A DNA stretch of 64,000 bases from Streptomyces sp. JJ36 (GTDB taxonomy: Bacteria > Actinomycetota > Actinomycetes > Streptomycetales > Streptomycetaceae): contig NZ_JACYHE010000012.1 in NCBI RefSeq assembly GCF_021696945.1, forward strand, positions 59,230-123,229, given 5' to 3'. The notes under the pieces are model-generated. The model was given only the letters and a program-made list of their open reading frames with translations. It was not told where the DNA came from and did no database searches. The translations under genes were made by a program, and so were the position numbers. Of the stretch, positions 18,620-27,038 are shown in pieces. Each line of letters begins with the position of its first letter. Position 1 is the stretch's first letter.

Positions 18620-18650
18620 CGCGGATCCGCGAAGAACGACCGGATCCGCG
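18620..18650 (-). promoter_or_regulatory. Two GGATCC-centred palindromes 19 bp apart
   Basis: CGCGGATCCGCG at 18620-18631 is a perfect 12-bp palindrome, and CGGATCCGCG recurs at 18641-18650. They lie about 60-90 nt upstream of the operon start, where a repressor or activator could bind as a dimer pair. Confidence 0.35.
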
Positions 18651-18795
18651 TGAGGATGTGACCGTAGATCCCGGCCACGGCGGTGGCAAGGGCATCGGCG
18701 TCAGGTCGCCGACAGATGCCTGTCCGGCGGAGCGGACGGCCGCCACGGCGGTGGGTCCGCGGCGGCGGTCGGTGGCCGCGGGGCATCCACCGGCC

Positions 18796-18866
18796 GGGGC
18801 GTGAGGAGAGCACGGGCGGAGTCGTGAGGGGAGAGAGGACGGGCAGGGGCGTGAGGAGAACACGGC
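18796..18866. repeat. Three imperfect direct repeats in ggt/operon intergenic region
   Basis: CGTGAGGAGAGCACGGG starts at 18800, CGTGAGGGGAGAGAGGACGGG at 18823, and CGTGAGGAGAACACGG at 18850. Periods are 23 and 27 bp. No function can be assigned. Confidence 0.5.
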
Positions 18867-18905
18867 GGGGGTCACCGGCGGCGGAAGGCCGCCTGGTGGC
18901 CCCCG
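18866..18905 (-). terminator. Hairpin terminator of ggt
   Basis: CGGGGGTCACCGGCGGC pairs with GCCGCCTGGTGGCCCCCG across a GGAAG loop, with one bulged base and one mismatch. It is 8 bp past the ggt stop codon and separates ggt from the divergent promoter region of the pyrimidine operon. Confidence 0.65.
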
Positions 18906-18912
18906 CCCCGGT

Positions 18913-20730
18913 TCACGGGCGGACCACCATGGCCGCGCCCCCGCCGCGGCGCTCCGGCTCCGCGGCCGCAAGCCAGCGGCCGCCTGGCAGCCGCTGTACG
19001 CCCGTCGCGGCGCCGATCTCCGGGTTGCGGGCGAAGCGGTGGCCGAGCGCCTCCAGCTGACGGCGGACCGGGGAGTCGTACAGCCCGGGCTCGAGCTGGG
19101 TCACGGCGGTGTTGCGCTGGCTGGTCCGCGGTGCGGCGACGGCCCGGTGCAGCGGGAGGCCCCGGTCGACGTGGTTCACCAGGATCTGCAGCACGGTCGT
19201 GATGATGGTGGAGCCGCCGGGCGAGCCGAGCGCGGCGACCGGTTCACCGTCCCGGAGCACCAGGGTGGGCGACATCGAGGACCGGGGACGCTTGCCGGGG
19301 CCCGGCAGGTTGGGGTCGGGGACGTCCGGGCCCGCCGGGGCGAAGGAGAAGTCGGTCAGCTCGTTGTTGAGCAGGAAGCCGCGGCCGGGCACGGTGATGC
19401 CGCTGCCGCCGGTCTGCTCGATGGTGAGGGTGTAGGAGACGACGTCGCCCCAGCGGTCGGCCACGGTGAGGTGGGTGGTGCTGGTGCCCTCGTAGGTGAG
19501 CGGCGCCGCGCGGCCGCCCGGCGCGCAGGCCCGCGGGTCGCGCGGGTCGCCGGGGGCGAGCGGGCTGGTCAGCGCCCGGTCGTCGCGGATCAGGCAACCG
19601 CGGGCGTCGGCGAACTCCTGGGAGAGCAGGCCGCGGGTGGGCACGTCCTCGTGGGCGGGGTCCCCGACCCAGCGGCCGCGGTCGGCGAAGGCGATGCGGC
19701 TCGCCTCCAGCACGCGGTGCAGCCGGTCCGTGGCGTCCATGCCGCCGAGGTCGAAGCGCTCCAGGATGTTCAGTGCCTCGCCCACGGTGGTGCCGCCGGA
19801 GGAGGAGGGCGCCATGCCGTAGACGTCCAGTCCCCGGTAGCCGACCCGGGCCGGGCGCTGGGCCTTGACGCCGTACGCCGCCAGGTCGCGGAGGGTGAGG
19901 TCGCCGGGCCGGACCTCGCGTTCGGCCGCCGGGTCCACGGGGGGCCGGCGGACGGTGCGGACCAGGTCCCGCGCGAGGTCGCCGTGGTAGAAGGCGTCCA
20001 TGCCGCGGCGGCCGAGCTCCCGGTAGGTGCGGGCGAGGTCCGGGTTGCGCAGCCGGGAGCCGGTCTCGGGGAGTTCGCCGCCGGGCAGGAAGAGCGCGGC
20101 GCTGGCGGGGAAGTCGGCGAAGCGGTCGGCGTTGGCGGCGGTCTGCGCGCGGAAGGTCTCGTCGACGACGAAGCCGCGGGCGGCCAGCCGGGCGGCGGGC
20201 CGGAGCGCCTGCCGCAGGGAGAGGGTGCCCCAGGTGTCCAGGGCGGTCTCCCAGGTGGCCGGGGTGCCCGGGGTGCCCACGCTCAGCCCGCTGGTGACGG
20301 CCTCGTCGAAGGGCAGCGGCGCGCCGTCCTCCAGGAAGAGGTCCTCGCGCGCGCTGAGCGGGGCGCGTTCACGGCCGTCCAGGGTCTGCACCCGGCCGGT
20401 TCGTGAGTCGTAGTGGACGAAGTACCCGCCGCCGCCGAGCCCGGCCGAGTAGGGCTCGGTGACGCCGAGGGCGGCAGCGGTGGCCACGGCGGCGTCCACG
20501 GCGTTGCCGCCGCGCCGCAGCACGCGGATGCCGATGGCGCTGGCCTCCGGGTCGACGCTGGCGACGGCGCCTCCGTGACCGACGGCGACGGGTGATTTCT
20601 GCGGTGTTCCGGGCGGGTGGTGCGGGGCCGGGGCAGAGCCGGCGGAGCCGGTCGCGGCGGCCGGCGCGCCGAACGTGGCGGCCGCGGTGAGGGCGGTGAG
20701 GAGGGACAACAGGCGGGCGGGACGGCGCAT
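18913..20730 (-). CDS. ggt: Secreted gamma-glutamyltranspeptidase
   Basis: 605 residues. The ATG at 20730 follows an ideal TGGAGG site by 6 nt. Residues 1-27 form a signal peptide (MRRPARLLSLLTALTAAATF then APAAA). Motifs are canonical: GGNAVDAAVATAAALGVTEP, LGGGGYF, the processing/catalytic Thr in EGTSTTHLTVADRWG, SSMSPTLVL and GSPGGSTIITTVLQ. It cleaves or transfers the gamma-glutamyl group of glutathione and related peptides outside the cytoplasm, and is autocleaved at STTH. A terminator hairpin follows. The related gene at 5734-7611 lacks the signal peptide. Confidence 0.95.
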   Translation of the reverse strand: MRRPARLLSLLTALTAAATFGAPAAATGSAGSAPAPHHPPGTPQKSPVAVGHGGAVASVDPEASAIGIRVLRRGGNAVDAAVATAAALGVTEPYSAGLGGGGYFVHYDSRTGRVQTLDGRERAPLSAREDLFLEDGAPLPFDEAVTSGLSVGTPGTPATWETALDTWGTLSLRQALRPAARLAARGFVVDETFRAQTAANADRFADFPASAALFLPGGELPETGSRLRNPDLARTYRELGRRGMDAFYHGDLARDLVRTVRRPPVDPAAEREVRPGDLTLRDLAAYGVKAQRPARVGYRGLDVYGMAPSSSGGTTVGEALNILERFDLGGMDATDRLHRVLEASRIAFADRGRWVGDPAHEDVPTRGLLSQEFADARGCLIRDDRALTSPLAPGDPRDPRACAPGGRAAPLTYEGTSTTHLTVADRWGDVVSYTLTIEQTGGSGITVPGRGFLLNNELTDFSFAPAGPDVPDPNLPGPGKRPRSSMSPTLVLRDGEPVAALGSPGGSTIITTVLQILVNHVDRGLPLHRAVAAPRTSQRNTAVTQLEPGLYDSPVRRQLEALGHRFARNPEIGAATGVQRLPGGRWLAAAEPERRGGGAAMVVRP

Positions 20731-20866
20731 CCGGAACCTCCAGTGATCGGCCGTCAGCGCAGCGTAGTGCGCCGGGGGCAGGCACGTCAGCACCGCACGC
20801 CCTACGCGGGGACGGTCCGGGCCGGAGGGGCACGCCCGGCAGGGGTGCCGCCGGCGACCTGACATG

Positions 20867-20872
20867 TACGCT
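20867..20872 (+). promoter_or_regulatory. -10 element TACGCT for leaderless gene at 20881
   Basis: TACGCT ends 8 nt before the ATG at 20881 with no Shine-Dalgarno sequence between, which fits a leaderless mRNA. Confidence 0.5.
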
Positions 20873-20880
20873 GCCGGGCC

Positions 20881-21654
20881 ATGGACGACAACCTGCGCGA
20901 GCTCGTGCTCGGCGTGCTCACGGCCGGGGTCACGGCCGCCCTGGGCTGGTTCCTGCGGACGCATCTCTGGCGCCGCCGGCTCCGTCGCACCCAGCGCTTC
21001 TTCGGGCTCCCGCCGCACTCCCGGTGCCTGCTGGTGGTCAACAACGACCCGTCCGTCACCGAGCGGGCGGTGGCCCGGCACGACGTCTACGCGCTGCTGG
21101 AGCTGTCCGCGCTCATCAAGGACTGCGAGGCGCAGGCCGACATCGTCGCGCACGACGCGGCAGAGCAGGGGTTCGGCGAGCGCACCGAGTTCTGTCTCGG
21201 CGGCCCCGTCTCGAACAGCCGGACCGCGGCCCACCTGAAGTCGCTGCTGCCGGGCGTCTCGGTCGGCACGGACCCCGAACCGGGCCCGGACCGGGCCGCC
21301 TTCACCATCGGCGGCGAGACCCACCGGATGGAGAAGGGGACCAGCGAGCACGTGCTGCTCGCCCGGCTGACCGCCGGGGAGAACGGCACGCAGCGGCCCG
21401 TCTTCCTCTTCGCGGGACAGACCGGGATCACCAACCAGGCCGCCGCCCGCTATCTGGCCCGCCACCACGTCCGGCTGGCCCGCAGGCACGGCCACAAGGG
21501 GACCTTCTGCCTGCTGCTGCGGGTGCACAACTCGGAGGCGTACGGCCCGGACATGGTGGAGCTGGTCGCCGACGTCACGCGGGCGGCCACCGCTCCCCCG
21601 GCGGCCGCCTCCGGCGGCGGCACCCGCCGCGGGAGCGCTCGCGCGTCCGGCTGA
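20881..21654 (+). CDS. Membrane-anchored conserved hypothetical protein
   Basis: 257 residues. An N-terminal hydrophobic helix (LRELVLGVLTAGVTAALGWF) is followed by basic residues (RRRLRRTQRFFGL), so the rest is probably cytoplasmic. The body has a Rossmann-like opening CLLVVNNDPSVTERAVARHD, an acidic middle with HRMEKGTSEHVLLARL, and VFLFAGQTGITNQAAARYL. I recognise it as a type of protein common in Streptomyces but know no function. The glycine-containing strand end LFAGQTG could hold a ligand, but this is speculative. It lies 61 bp before ltrA. Confidence 0.75.
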   Translation: MDDNLRELVLGVLTAGVTAALGWFLRTHLWRRRLRRTQRFFGLPPHSRCLLVVNNDPSVTERAVARHDVYALLELSALIKDCEAQADIVAHDAAEQGFGERTEFCLGGPVSNSRTAAHLKSLLPGVSVGTDPEPGPDRAAFTIGGETHRMEKGTSEHVLLARLTAGENGTQRPVFLFAGQTGITNQAAARYLARHHVRLARRHGHKGTFCLLLRVHNSEAYGPDMVELVADVTRAATAPPAAASGGGTRRGSARASG

Positions 21655-21715
21655 ACCCGGGAGCGCGGCGCGCGTCCCCGCCGGCATCCGCGGAGGACGT
21701 CCCGAGACTGAACGC

Positions 21716-22966
21716 ATGACGCGAACGACGCCCTCCGGGCCGCCCCGGACCCCGTGGGTGCGCCGGATGAGGGAACGGGACCCCGCGGCACCGCACCGGC
21801 CCGCCACCCCTCTCGAACTCTTCTTCGACCTCTGTTTCGTCGTCGCCGTCGCCCAGGTCTCCACGGAGCTGCACCACGCCTTCGCCGAGGGGCACTTCGC
21901 GGAGGGCACCGGCCACTACCTGCTGGTGTTCTTCGCCATCTGGTGGGCCTGGATGGGCTTCACCTGGTTCGCCTCCGCCTACGACACCGACGACGTGCCG
22001 TACCGGGTGGCGACCTTCGTGCAGATCACCGGGCTGCTGGTGTTCGCCGCCGGAGTGCCACGCGCCTTCACCGAGCTGGACTTCCGGGTGACCGGAACCG
22101 GATACGCGATCATGCGCCTCGGCCTGGTCTCCCAGTGGCTACGGGCCGCCCACGCACACCCGGAGCGCCGTCGCACGTCCCTGCGGTACGCGGTGGCACT
22201 GGTGGCGGTGCAGACCGGCTGGCTGCTCTTCGTCTTCCAGGCCCGGCCGACCGGCGGGCTGCTCGCCGTGTTCGTGCTGCTCGGGCTCGCCGACCTGGCG
22301 ACGCCGGTGTGGGCCGAGCGGGCGGGCGGCACCGCCTGGCATCCGCGCCACATCACCGAGCGGTACGGGCTCTTCACCATCATCGTGCTCGGCGAGTCGG
22401 TCCTCGCGGCCACCGTGGCCGTGGAGGGCGCGGTGCGGGAGGGGCTGACCACGGACCTGCTGACCGTGATCGCGGGCGGACTGCTGACGGTGTTCGCGCT
22501 GTGGTGGGTCTACTTCGCCAAGCCCTACGCCGGCTATCTGGTGAGCAACCGGGTCGCGTTCGTCTGGGGGTACGGCCATCTGCTGCTCTTCGCCTCCGTG
22601 GCCGCCGTCGGCGCCGGGCTGGCGGTGGCCACCGCGCACGCCACCCACCACGCGGACATCGGCGCGACGCAGGCGGCCGCCACGGTGACCGTCCCGGTCG
22701 CCGTCTTCCTGCTGGTGACCTGGTTCCTGCTGGTGCGGCCACGGCACGGCGGGGTGGCGTACGGCGCGTTGCTGCCGGTCACCGCAGGGCTGGTGCTGCT
22801 CGCCACTCCGGGCCCCCGGCCGGTTCTGGTGTGCGGGCTGCTGCTCGCCGCACTGGTGGCGGTGGGCGTGGCCGCCGCGCACTGTGCACCGGGAGCGGAA
22901 CCGGACGGTCCTCCCGAGGGAGAGCAGGGACCGGGAACGGGTCAGTCCTCGGAGAGCTCCGCGTAG
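21716..22966 (+). CDS. LtrA-family membrane protein (low temperature requirement A)
   Basis: 416 residues with about ten transmembrane segments. The family signature is at the N-terminus: ATPLELFFDLCFVVAVAQVS, followed by FFAIWWAWMGFTWFASAYDTDD and, in the middle, ITERYGLFTIIVLGESVLA. The family is widespread and named after a Listeria cold-sensitivity locus; its biochemical role is not established. The C-terminal 30 residues are acidic and polar. Its last 25 bp overlap the convergent DUF6278 gene. Confidence 0.9.
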   Translation: MTRTTPSGPPRTPWVRRMRERDPAAPHRPATPLELFFDLCFVVAVAQVSTELHHAFAEGHFAEGTGHYLLVFFAIWWAWMGFTWFASAYDTDDVPYRVATFVQITGLLVFAAGVPRAFTELDFRVTGTGYAIMRLGLVSQWLRAAHAHPERRRTSLRYAVALVAVQTGWLLFVFQARPTGGLLAVFVLLGLADLATPVWAERAGGTAWHPRHITERYGLFTIIVLGESVLAATVAVEGAVREGLTTDLLTVIAGGLLTVFALWWVYFAKPYAGYLVSNRVAFVWGYGHLLLFASVAAVGAGLAVATAHATHHADIGATQAAATVTVPVAVFLLVTWFLLVRPRHGGVAYGALLPVTAGLVLLATPGPRPVLVCGLLLAALVAVGVAAAHCAPGAEPDGPPEGEQGPGTGQSSESSA

Positions 22967-23385
22967 ATCTGCGAGAGCTCCGGCGTGCCGGTGGCCGCCC
23001 AGGAGCGGCCCTCCTCCAGCACGTCCACCTCCAGTCCGGAGGGCAGCCGCACCACGGGCTGCCCGCCGGGCCAGAGCTGCCAGGCCGCGCCCGGAACGGT
23101 CCGCAGGATGACGGTGCCCAGATAGAGTCCCGCATCCCCGCCGAGCCACGGCTCCACCTCGGGGTCCTCGCGCCAGCGCGGCAGGAGCTGGTCGAGCGCG
23201 GCCAGCGACTCCACCGTGTCGTCCAGCTCCACCCCGGCCCGTCTCGCGTGGTCGCGCAGCAGCTCGCACTCGGAGAGGAGCTGGGCGACCCCCTCGGGGT
23301 CGGCGGAGAGCGCGTCGGCGAGCGCCGCCCCGCCGGCCGGCTCTCCGTGCCGCTTGCGCCACTGGTCGAGGAAGGGGATGTTCAT
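22942..23385 (-). CDS. DUF6278-family protein
   Basis: 147 residues beginning MNIPFLDQWRKRHGEP. The pattern SADPEGVAQLLSECELLRDHA, ESLAALDQLLPRWREDPEVEPWLGGDAGLYLGTVI and VVRLPSGLEVDV matches the DUF6278 group of Streptomyces as I remember it. There is no membrane segment or known catalytic motif; the function is unknown. The minus-strand CACGCT 7 nt before the ATG may be a weak -10 for a leaderless transcript. The stop codon lies inside the 3' end of ltrA. Confidence 0.8.
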   Translation of the reverse strand: MNIPFLDQWRKRHGEPAGGAALADALSADPEGVAQLLSECELLRDHARRAGVELDDTVESLAALDQLLPRWREDPEVEPWLGGDAGLYLGTVILRTVPGAAWQLWPGGQPVVRLPSGLEVDVLEEGRSWAATGTPELSQIYAELSED

Positions 23386-23496
23386 ACCGCTCAGCGTGGC
23401 ATCCGGGCAGCAGGAAGCACCACAGGCGCGCTGGCGCCGGTTGCCCCGCGGCACCGGGCGTCCGCCGTCCGGGGCCCGCCCCGCCCCGGGGCTTCC

Positions 23497-24282
23497 TCAG
23501 AGCTCCAGGTCGACGACGACCGGGGCGTGGTCCGAGGGTCCCTTGCCCTTGCGGGCCTCCCGGTCCACGTAGGCGTCCCGCACGGCGTCGGAGAAGGCGC
23601 GGTTGCCGTAGACCAGGTCGATGCGCATGCCGCGGTTCTTCGGGAAGCAGAGCTCGCGGTAGTCCCAGTAGGTGAAGGGGTGGTCGTACTTCAGCGGGCG
23701 CGGCATCACGTCCGACAGCCCCGTCTCGCGCAGCGCGGCGAGGGCCGCCCGCTCCGCCTCGGTGACATGGGTGGCGCCCTCGAAGCGGGAGATGTCCCAG
23801 ACGTCCTCGTCGGCCGGCGCGATGTTGAAGTCCCCGAGAACGGCGAAGGGCGGCGCCGCCGCGGCGTCCGGCTCCGCGGTCTTGCGCAACGCGGCCAGCC
23901 ACTCCAGCTTGTACGCGAAGTGGGGGTGGCCGACCTCGCGCCCGTTCGGCACGTACACCGACCATACGCGCACCCCGCCGCAGGTCGCCGCCACCGCACG
24001 GGGCTCCTGCCCGCCGTCGAAGTCCGGGCCGTCCGGAAGCCCCAGCACGGGGTCGGACAGCCCGGCGCGGGAGAGCACCGCCACGCCGTTCCACCGGCCG
24101 TCGGCGTGCACCACGGCCTCGTACCCCAGCGCGCGGAGCTGCTCCGCCGGGAAGGCCTCCGCGGTGCACTTCAGCTCCTGGAGGCAGACCACGTCCGCCG
24201 CGCTGCTCTCCAGCCACGACAGGAGCCGCGGCAGCCGCGCGGTGACGGAGTTGACGTTCCACGTCGCGATACGCAATGCCAT
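23497..24282 (-). CDS. xth: Exodeoxyribonuclease III / AP endonuclease
   Basis: 261 residues. Catalytic motifs of the EEP-fold ExoIII family are complete: RIATWNVNSVTARL (Asn), VVCLQELK (metal Glu), GDFNIAPADEDVWD (Asp/Asn), RIDLVYGN and GPSDHAPVVVD (catalytic His). It cuts DNA at abasic sites and digests 3' ends in base-excision repair. Start ATG 24282 follows TAGGTT by 7 nt, consistent with a leaderless mRNA, although GGAG also lies just before the ATG. Confidence 0.95.
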   Translation of the reverse strand: MALRIATWNVNSVTARLPRLLSWLESSAADVVCLQELKCTAEAFPAEQLRALGYEAVVHADGRWNGVAVLSRAGLSDPVLGLPDGPDFDGGQEPRAVAATCGGVRVWSVYVPNGREVGHPHFAYKLEWLAALRKTAEPDAAAAPPFAVLGDFNIAPADEDVWDISRFEGATHVTEAERAALAALRETGLSDVMPRPLKYDHPFTYWDYRELCFPKNRGMRIDLVYGNRAFSDAVRDAYVDREARKGKGPSDHAPVVVDLEL

Positions 24283-24289
24283 GCGCTCC

Positions 24290-24295
24290 AACCTA
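24290..24295 (-). promoter_or_regulatory. -10 element TAGGTT for xth
   Basis: Minus-strand TAGGTT lies 7 nt before the ATG at 24282, which is leaderless geometry. Confidence 0.5.
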
Positions 24296-24361
24296 CCCGC
24301 CCCCGCCGACAGCCCGGCCGTCGCCCGCTGCCCGGGGCCCACGGGGCCGCTCAGGGGCGGC

Positions 24362-25030
24362 TCACCGTGCGGGCGCCGGGACCGTGGTGCTCTCCCCCGG
24401 GGCCAGCCGGAGGTGTTCCGCGCCGCCGACCCCCGGGCCGCCCTCCCCGAGCATCCGCCCGTACACCGGGTGGGCGACGGCGGAGAGCAGCCCGTCGTGG
24501 ATGTCGTACGCCTGCCGGGGCGCGACCTCGCGCAGGTAGTCGATGACCTCCGCGACCTTGTTCCACGGGGCGTGCACGGGCAGCAGCAGGGTGTCCACGG
24601 GGCGGCCGGGCACGGTCAGCGCGTCGCCGGGGTGGAAGACGCTGCCGTCCACGACGAAACCGATGTTGGTGATCCGCGGGATGTCGGGGTGGATCACCGC
24701 GTGCAGCTCGCCGTGCACCTCGATCTCGAAGCCCGCGGCCGTGAAGGTGTCGCCCTGCCCGACGGTGTGCACCCGGCAGGGGAAGGCGGGGGCGACCCGG
24801 TCGGCGACGCTGCGCAGGGTCCAGATCTCCGCGGCCGGGTTCGCCTCCATGGCGGCGCGCAGCCGGTACTCGTCGAAGTGGTCGGGGTGCTCGTGGGTGA
24901 CCAGGATCGCGTCGGCGCCCAGCGCGGCGTCCTCCTCGGAGAAGCCGCCGGGGTCGATGACGAGCGTACGGTCGTCCTGGGCCAGGCGTACGCAGGCGTG
25001 GCCCTGCTTCGTGAGCTCCATGGCGGCCAT
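24362..25030 (-). CDS. Metallo-beta-lactamase-fold hydrolase (UlaG-like)
   Basis: 222 residues. MELTKQGHACVRL opens the fold, and the metal motif THEHPDHFDEYR, the following His (GELHAVIHPDIP), the Asp in VFHPGDAL and the final His (YDIHDGLLS) are visible. AGGAG lies 8 nt before the ATG at 25030; a second in-frame ATG is 9 nt later. The gene begins 4 nt after the PcaL stop, so it is co-transcribed. UlaG-like enzymes often open lactones or act on RNA ends. Lactone-related chemistry fits its neighbour but is inference. Confidence 0.85.
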   Translation of the reverse strand: MAAMELTKQGHACVRLAQDDRTLVIDPGGFSEEDAALGADAILVTHEHPDHFDEYRLRAAMEANPAAEIWTLRSVADRVAPAFPCRVHTVGQGDTFTAAGFEIEVHGELHAVIHPDIPRITNIGFVVDGSVFHPGDALTVPGRPVDTLLLPVHAPWNKVAEVIDYLREVAPRQAYDIHDGLLSAVAHPVYGRMLGEGGPGVGGAEHLRLAPGESTTVPAPAR

Positions 25031-25034
25031 TGTG

Positions 25035-26300
25035 CTACTCCTGTGGGGTCGTCTCCTCGCGGATGACACGCTGCGCCACGGCGAAGGCCGAGTGGGCGGC
25101 CGGCACCCCGCAGTAGACGGCGGCGTGCAGCAGCACCTCCTTGATCTCGTCCGGGGTGAGGCCGTTGCGCAGCGCCGCGCGGGTGTGGAAGGCGAGCTCG
25201 TCGAGGTGGCCGCGGGAGAGCAGGGCGGTCAGGGTGATCACCGAGCGGGTGCGCCGGTCGAGGCCGGGCCGGTCCCAGACCTCGCCCCAGGCGTAGCGGG
25301 TGACGAAGTCCTGGAAGTCGCGGGTGAAGCCGTCGGCGTTCTCCAGCGCCCGGTCCACATGGGCGTCGCCGAGCACCTCCCGCCGTACCTTCAGGCCCGC
25401 GTCGTACGGGTCGGCGCGCACCGCGCCGGTCCCCGGGTCCGCCGCCTCCAGCTCGGCGACCGCGGCGGGCTGCGGCGAGGAGGGCGTGAGCACGGGCGCA
25501 GGAGCGGGCGGCCCGGCGGCGGACTGCTGCCGGCTCGTGGTGAAGTGCCGGATGAGCAGCTCGGTGACGGCGCCGGGTTGCTCGACCGGCACCAGGTGGG
25601 AGGCGCCGGGGACCATCGCCAGGCGGGCGTCCGGTATCCCGGCGACCAGCGCCCGGGCGTCGGCCGGCGGGGTGGCCTGGTCCTCGGAGCCGGCCACGAT
25701 GAGTGCGGGCACCCCGATCCGGCCGAGCTCGGCGCGGATGTCGAAGGCGGCCAGCGCCTCGCAGGCGGCGATGTAGCAGCCGGGGTCGGTGGTGCGCACC
25801 ATCTGCACGGCCCACTCCACGATGGCGGGCTGCGCGGCGGCGAACGCGGCGGTGAACCAGCGCTCCGGGGCGGACCGCGCGATCGGCTCCAGCCCGTTGG
25901 TGCGGACCACCACGCCGCGCTGCCGCCAGGTGTCCGGGGTGGCGTGCCGGGCGGAGGCGGAGACCAGGGCCAGCGAGGAGACCCGCTCCGGGTGGGCGAG
26001 GGCGAGCTGGGCGCCGACTGCGCCGCCGAGCGAGCAGCCCGCGTAGCCGAACCGGTCGACGCCGAGCGCGTCCACGGTGGCCAGCAGGCGGTCCGCGAGT
26101 TCCGCGACCGACGGGGCGGGGTGGGCGGGCGCGCCGCCGTGCCCCGGGAGGTCGATGCGGAGGACGCGCCAGTGCCGGGTGAGTTCGGGGATCTGCCGGT
26201 CCCACATGTGCCAGGTCGCGCCCAGCGCGGGACCGAGGACGAGCAGCGGCGCGCCGCCGGGGCCGTCCGTCCGGTACTGAAGGGTCTTCGTCTCGCTCAC
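25035..26300 (-). CDS. pcaL: Fused 3-oxoadipate enol-lactonase / 4-carboxymuconolactone decarboxylase
   Basis: 421 residues. Residues 1 to about 255 are an alpha/beta hydrolase (PcaD): LPGHGGA, nucleophile Ser in GYAGCSLGGAVG, Asp region AGSEDQATPPADA and His in PGASHLVPVEQP. After a Pro/Ala linker, residues 305-421 are a carboxymuconolactone decarboxylase (PcaC): RREVLGDAHVDRA, FQDFVTRYAWGEVW and HTRAALRNGLTPDEIKEVLLHAAVYCGVPAA. Together they convert 4-carboxymuconolactone to 3-oxoadipate in the protocatechuate branch. Other pca genes are not adjacent, which is unusual. Start GTG 26300 follows TAGCGT by 6 nt (leaderless type). Confidence 0.93.
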   Translation of the reverse strand: MSETKTLQYRTDGPGGAPLLVLGPALGATWHMWDRQIPELTRHWRVLRIDLPGHGGAPAHPAPSVAELADRLLATVDALGVDRFGYAGCSLGGAVGAQLALAHPERVSSLALVSASARHATPDTWRQRGVVVRTNGLEPIARSAPERWFTAAFAAAQPAIVEWAVQMVRTTDPGCYIAACEALAAFDIRAELGRIGVPALIVAGSEDQATPPADARALVAGIPDARLAMVPGASHLVPVEQPGAVTELLIRHFTTSRQQSAAGPPAPAPVLTPSSPQPAAVAELEAADPGTGAVRADPYDAGLKVRREVLGDAHVDRALENADGFTRDFQDFVTRYAWGEVWDRPGLDRRTRSVITLTALLSRGHLDELAFHTRAALRNGLTPDEIKEVLLHAAVYCGVPAAHSAFAVAQRVIREETTPQE

Positions 26301-26306
26301 CCGGTC

Positions 26307-26312
26307 ACGCTA
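26307..26312 (-). promoter_or_regulatory. -10 element TAGCGT for leaderless pcaL
   Basis: Minus-strand TAGCGT is 6 nt before the GTG at 26300. No ribosome site is visible. This indicates a promoter internal to the minus-strand gene array. Confidence 0.5.
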
Positions 26313-26429
26313 TCGAGGGATGCCGCGGCCGCTTCCCCGGGGTTCCGGGGACACAGGCCGTTCACGGGACGTTCACGGAAGCGGCCCGGGAGGCCCCGGG
26401 AGCGGCCCCCGGCCGCGCCGGACGGGTGG

Positions 26430-27038
26430 TCAGAAGGTGACGACCGAGCGGACGTACACCCGCGGCCGCTGCTCGGCGGAGGTGTCCACGACCACGGACA
26501 GGTCCGGGTCCGGGCCGGACTGCGGGTGGGTGAGGCCGGCGTAGCTGCGCCCGTCGTCACGGAAGTCCCAGCCGACGACGGCCGCCTGCCGCGCGGTGAT
26601 GGGCACCGTGCCGGGGCGCAGCGCGGAGCGTCCGGTTCCGATCTCCTCCAGGAAGGCCCCGAGGTTCTTCCGGGAGGTGCGGAACTGCACGTAGAGCGTG
26701 CTCTTCTCCCAGCCGTTGGTCTCGTAGTAGGCGACATAGCTCGATCCCTGCGGGATCGGCACCTCGTAGACGCGCCGCTGGACCTTGCTGGGCCACTCCC
26801 AGTGCAGGTCGCTCAGGGCCGCCTCGCGCTGCTTGTCCTCGCCGCTCTCCCGGCTGACGAAGGCGGACTGGACCAGGATCGCCGCGGGGATCGCGATCAG
26901 CAGCACCACGACGAGCAGGGTCAGCACCCGGTGCCGCGGCCGGTGCGGCGGGCGCGGGTTGACCGGCAGGAGGGAGGTCCGCGGGGGCATGGGGTCCTCG
27001 GTGGCGGTGGGGGCGGCGGGCCCGGTGGGCGGCGTCAC
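26430..27038 (-). CDS. Single-pass membrane protein coupled to the ROK kinase gene
   Basis: 202 residues from the GTG at 27038, which overlaps the ROK stop (GTGA). After about 35 polar residues there is one helix (VLTLLVVVLLIAIPAAILV), then an external domain with EWPSKVQRRVYEVPIPQGSS, RPGTVPITARQAAVVGWDFRDDG near its centre and ending YVRSVVTF. I recognise no family. Translational coupling to a sugar kinase suggests a linked role, perhaps at the membrane, but nothing shows what it does. Confidence 0.75.
   Translation of the reverse strand: MTPPTGPAAPTATEDPMPPRTSLLPVNPRPPHRPRHRVLTLLVVVLLIAIPAAILVQSAFVSRESGEDKQREAALSDLHWEWPSKVQRRVYEVPIPQGSSYVAYYETNGWEKSTLYVQFRTSRKNLGAFLEEIGTGRSALRPGTVPITARQAAVVGWDFRDDGRSYAGLTHPQSGPDPDLSVVVDTSAEQRPRVYVRSVVTF

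Larger units (their letters stand above)
18562..18912. other. 351-bp intergenic region upstream of the pyrimidine operon
   Basis: No gene is seen. It holds palindromes near the operon start (18573-18650), three imperfect repeats of CGTGAGGaGAnCACGG around 18800-18866, and the terminator hairpin of the facing ggt gene (18866-18905). No convincing -35/-10 pair is visible; TACGCG on the minus strand near 18610 is only a weak candidate. Confidence 0.6.

Noticed and set aside
23401..23496. Small gene between DUF6278 and xth
   Set aside because: Too short, no start with a ribosome site, and frames are interrupted or low complexity.
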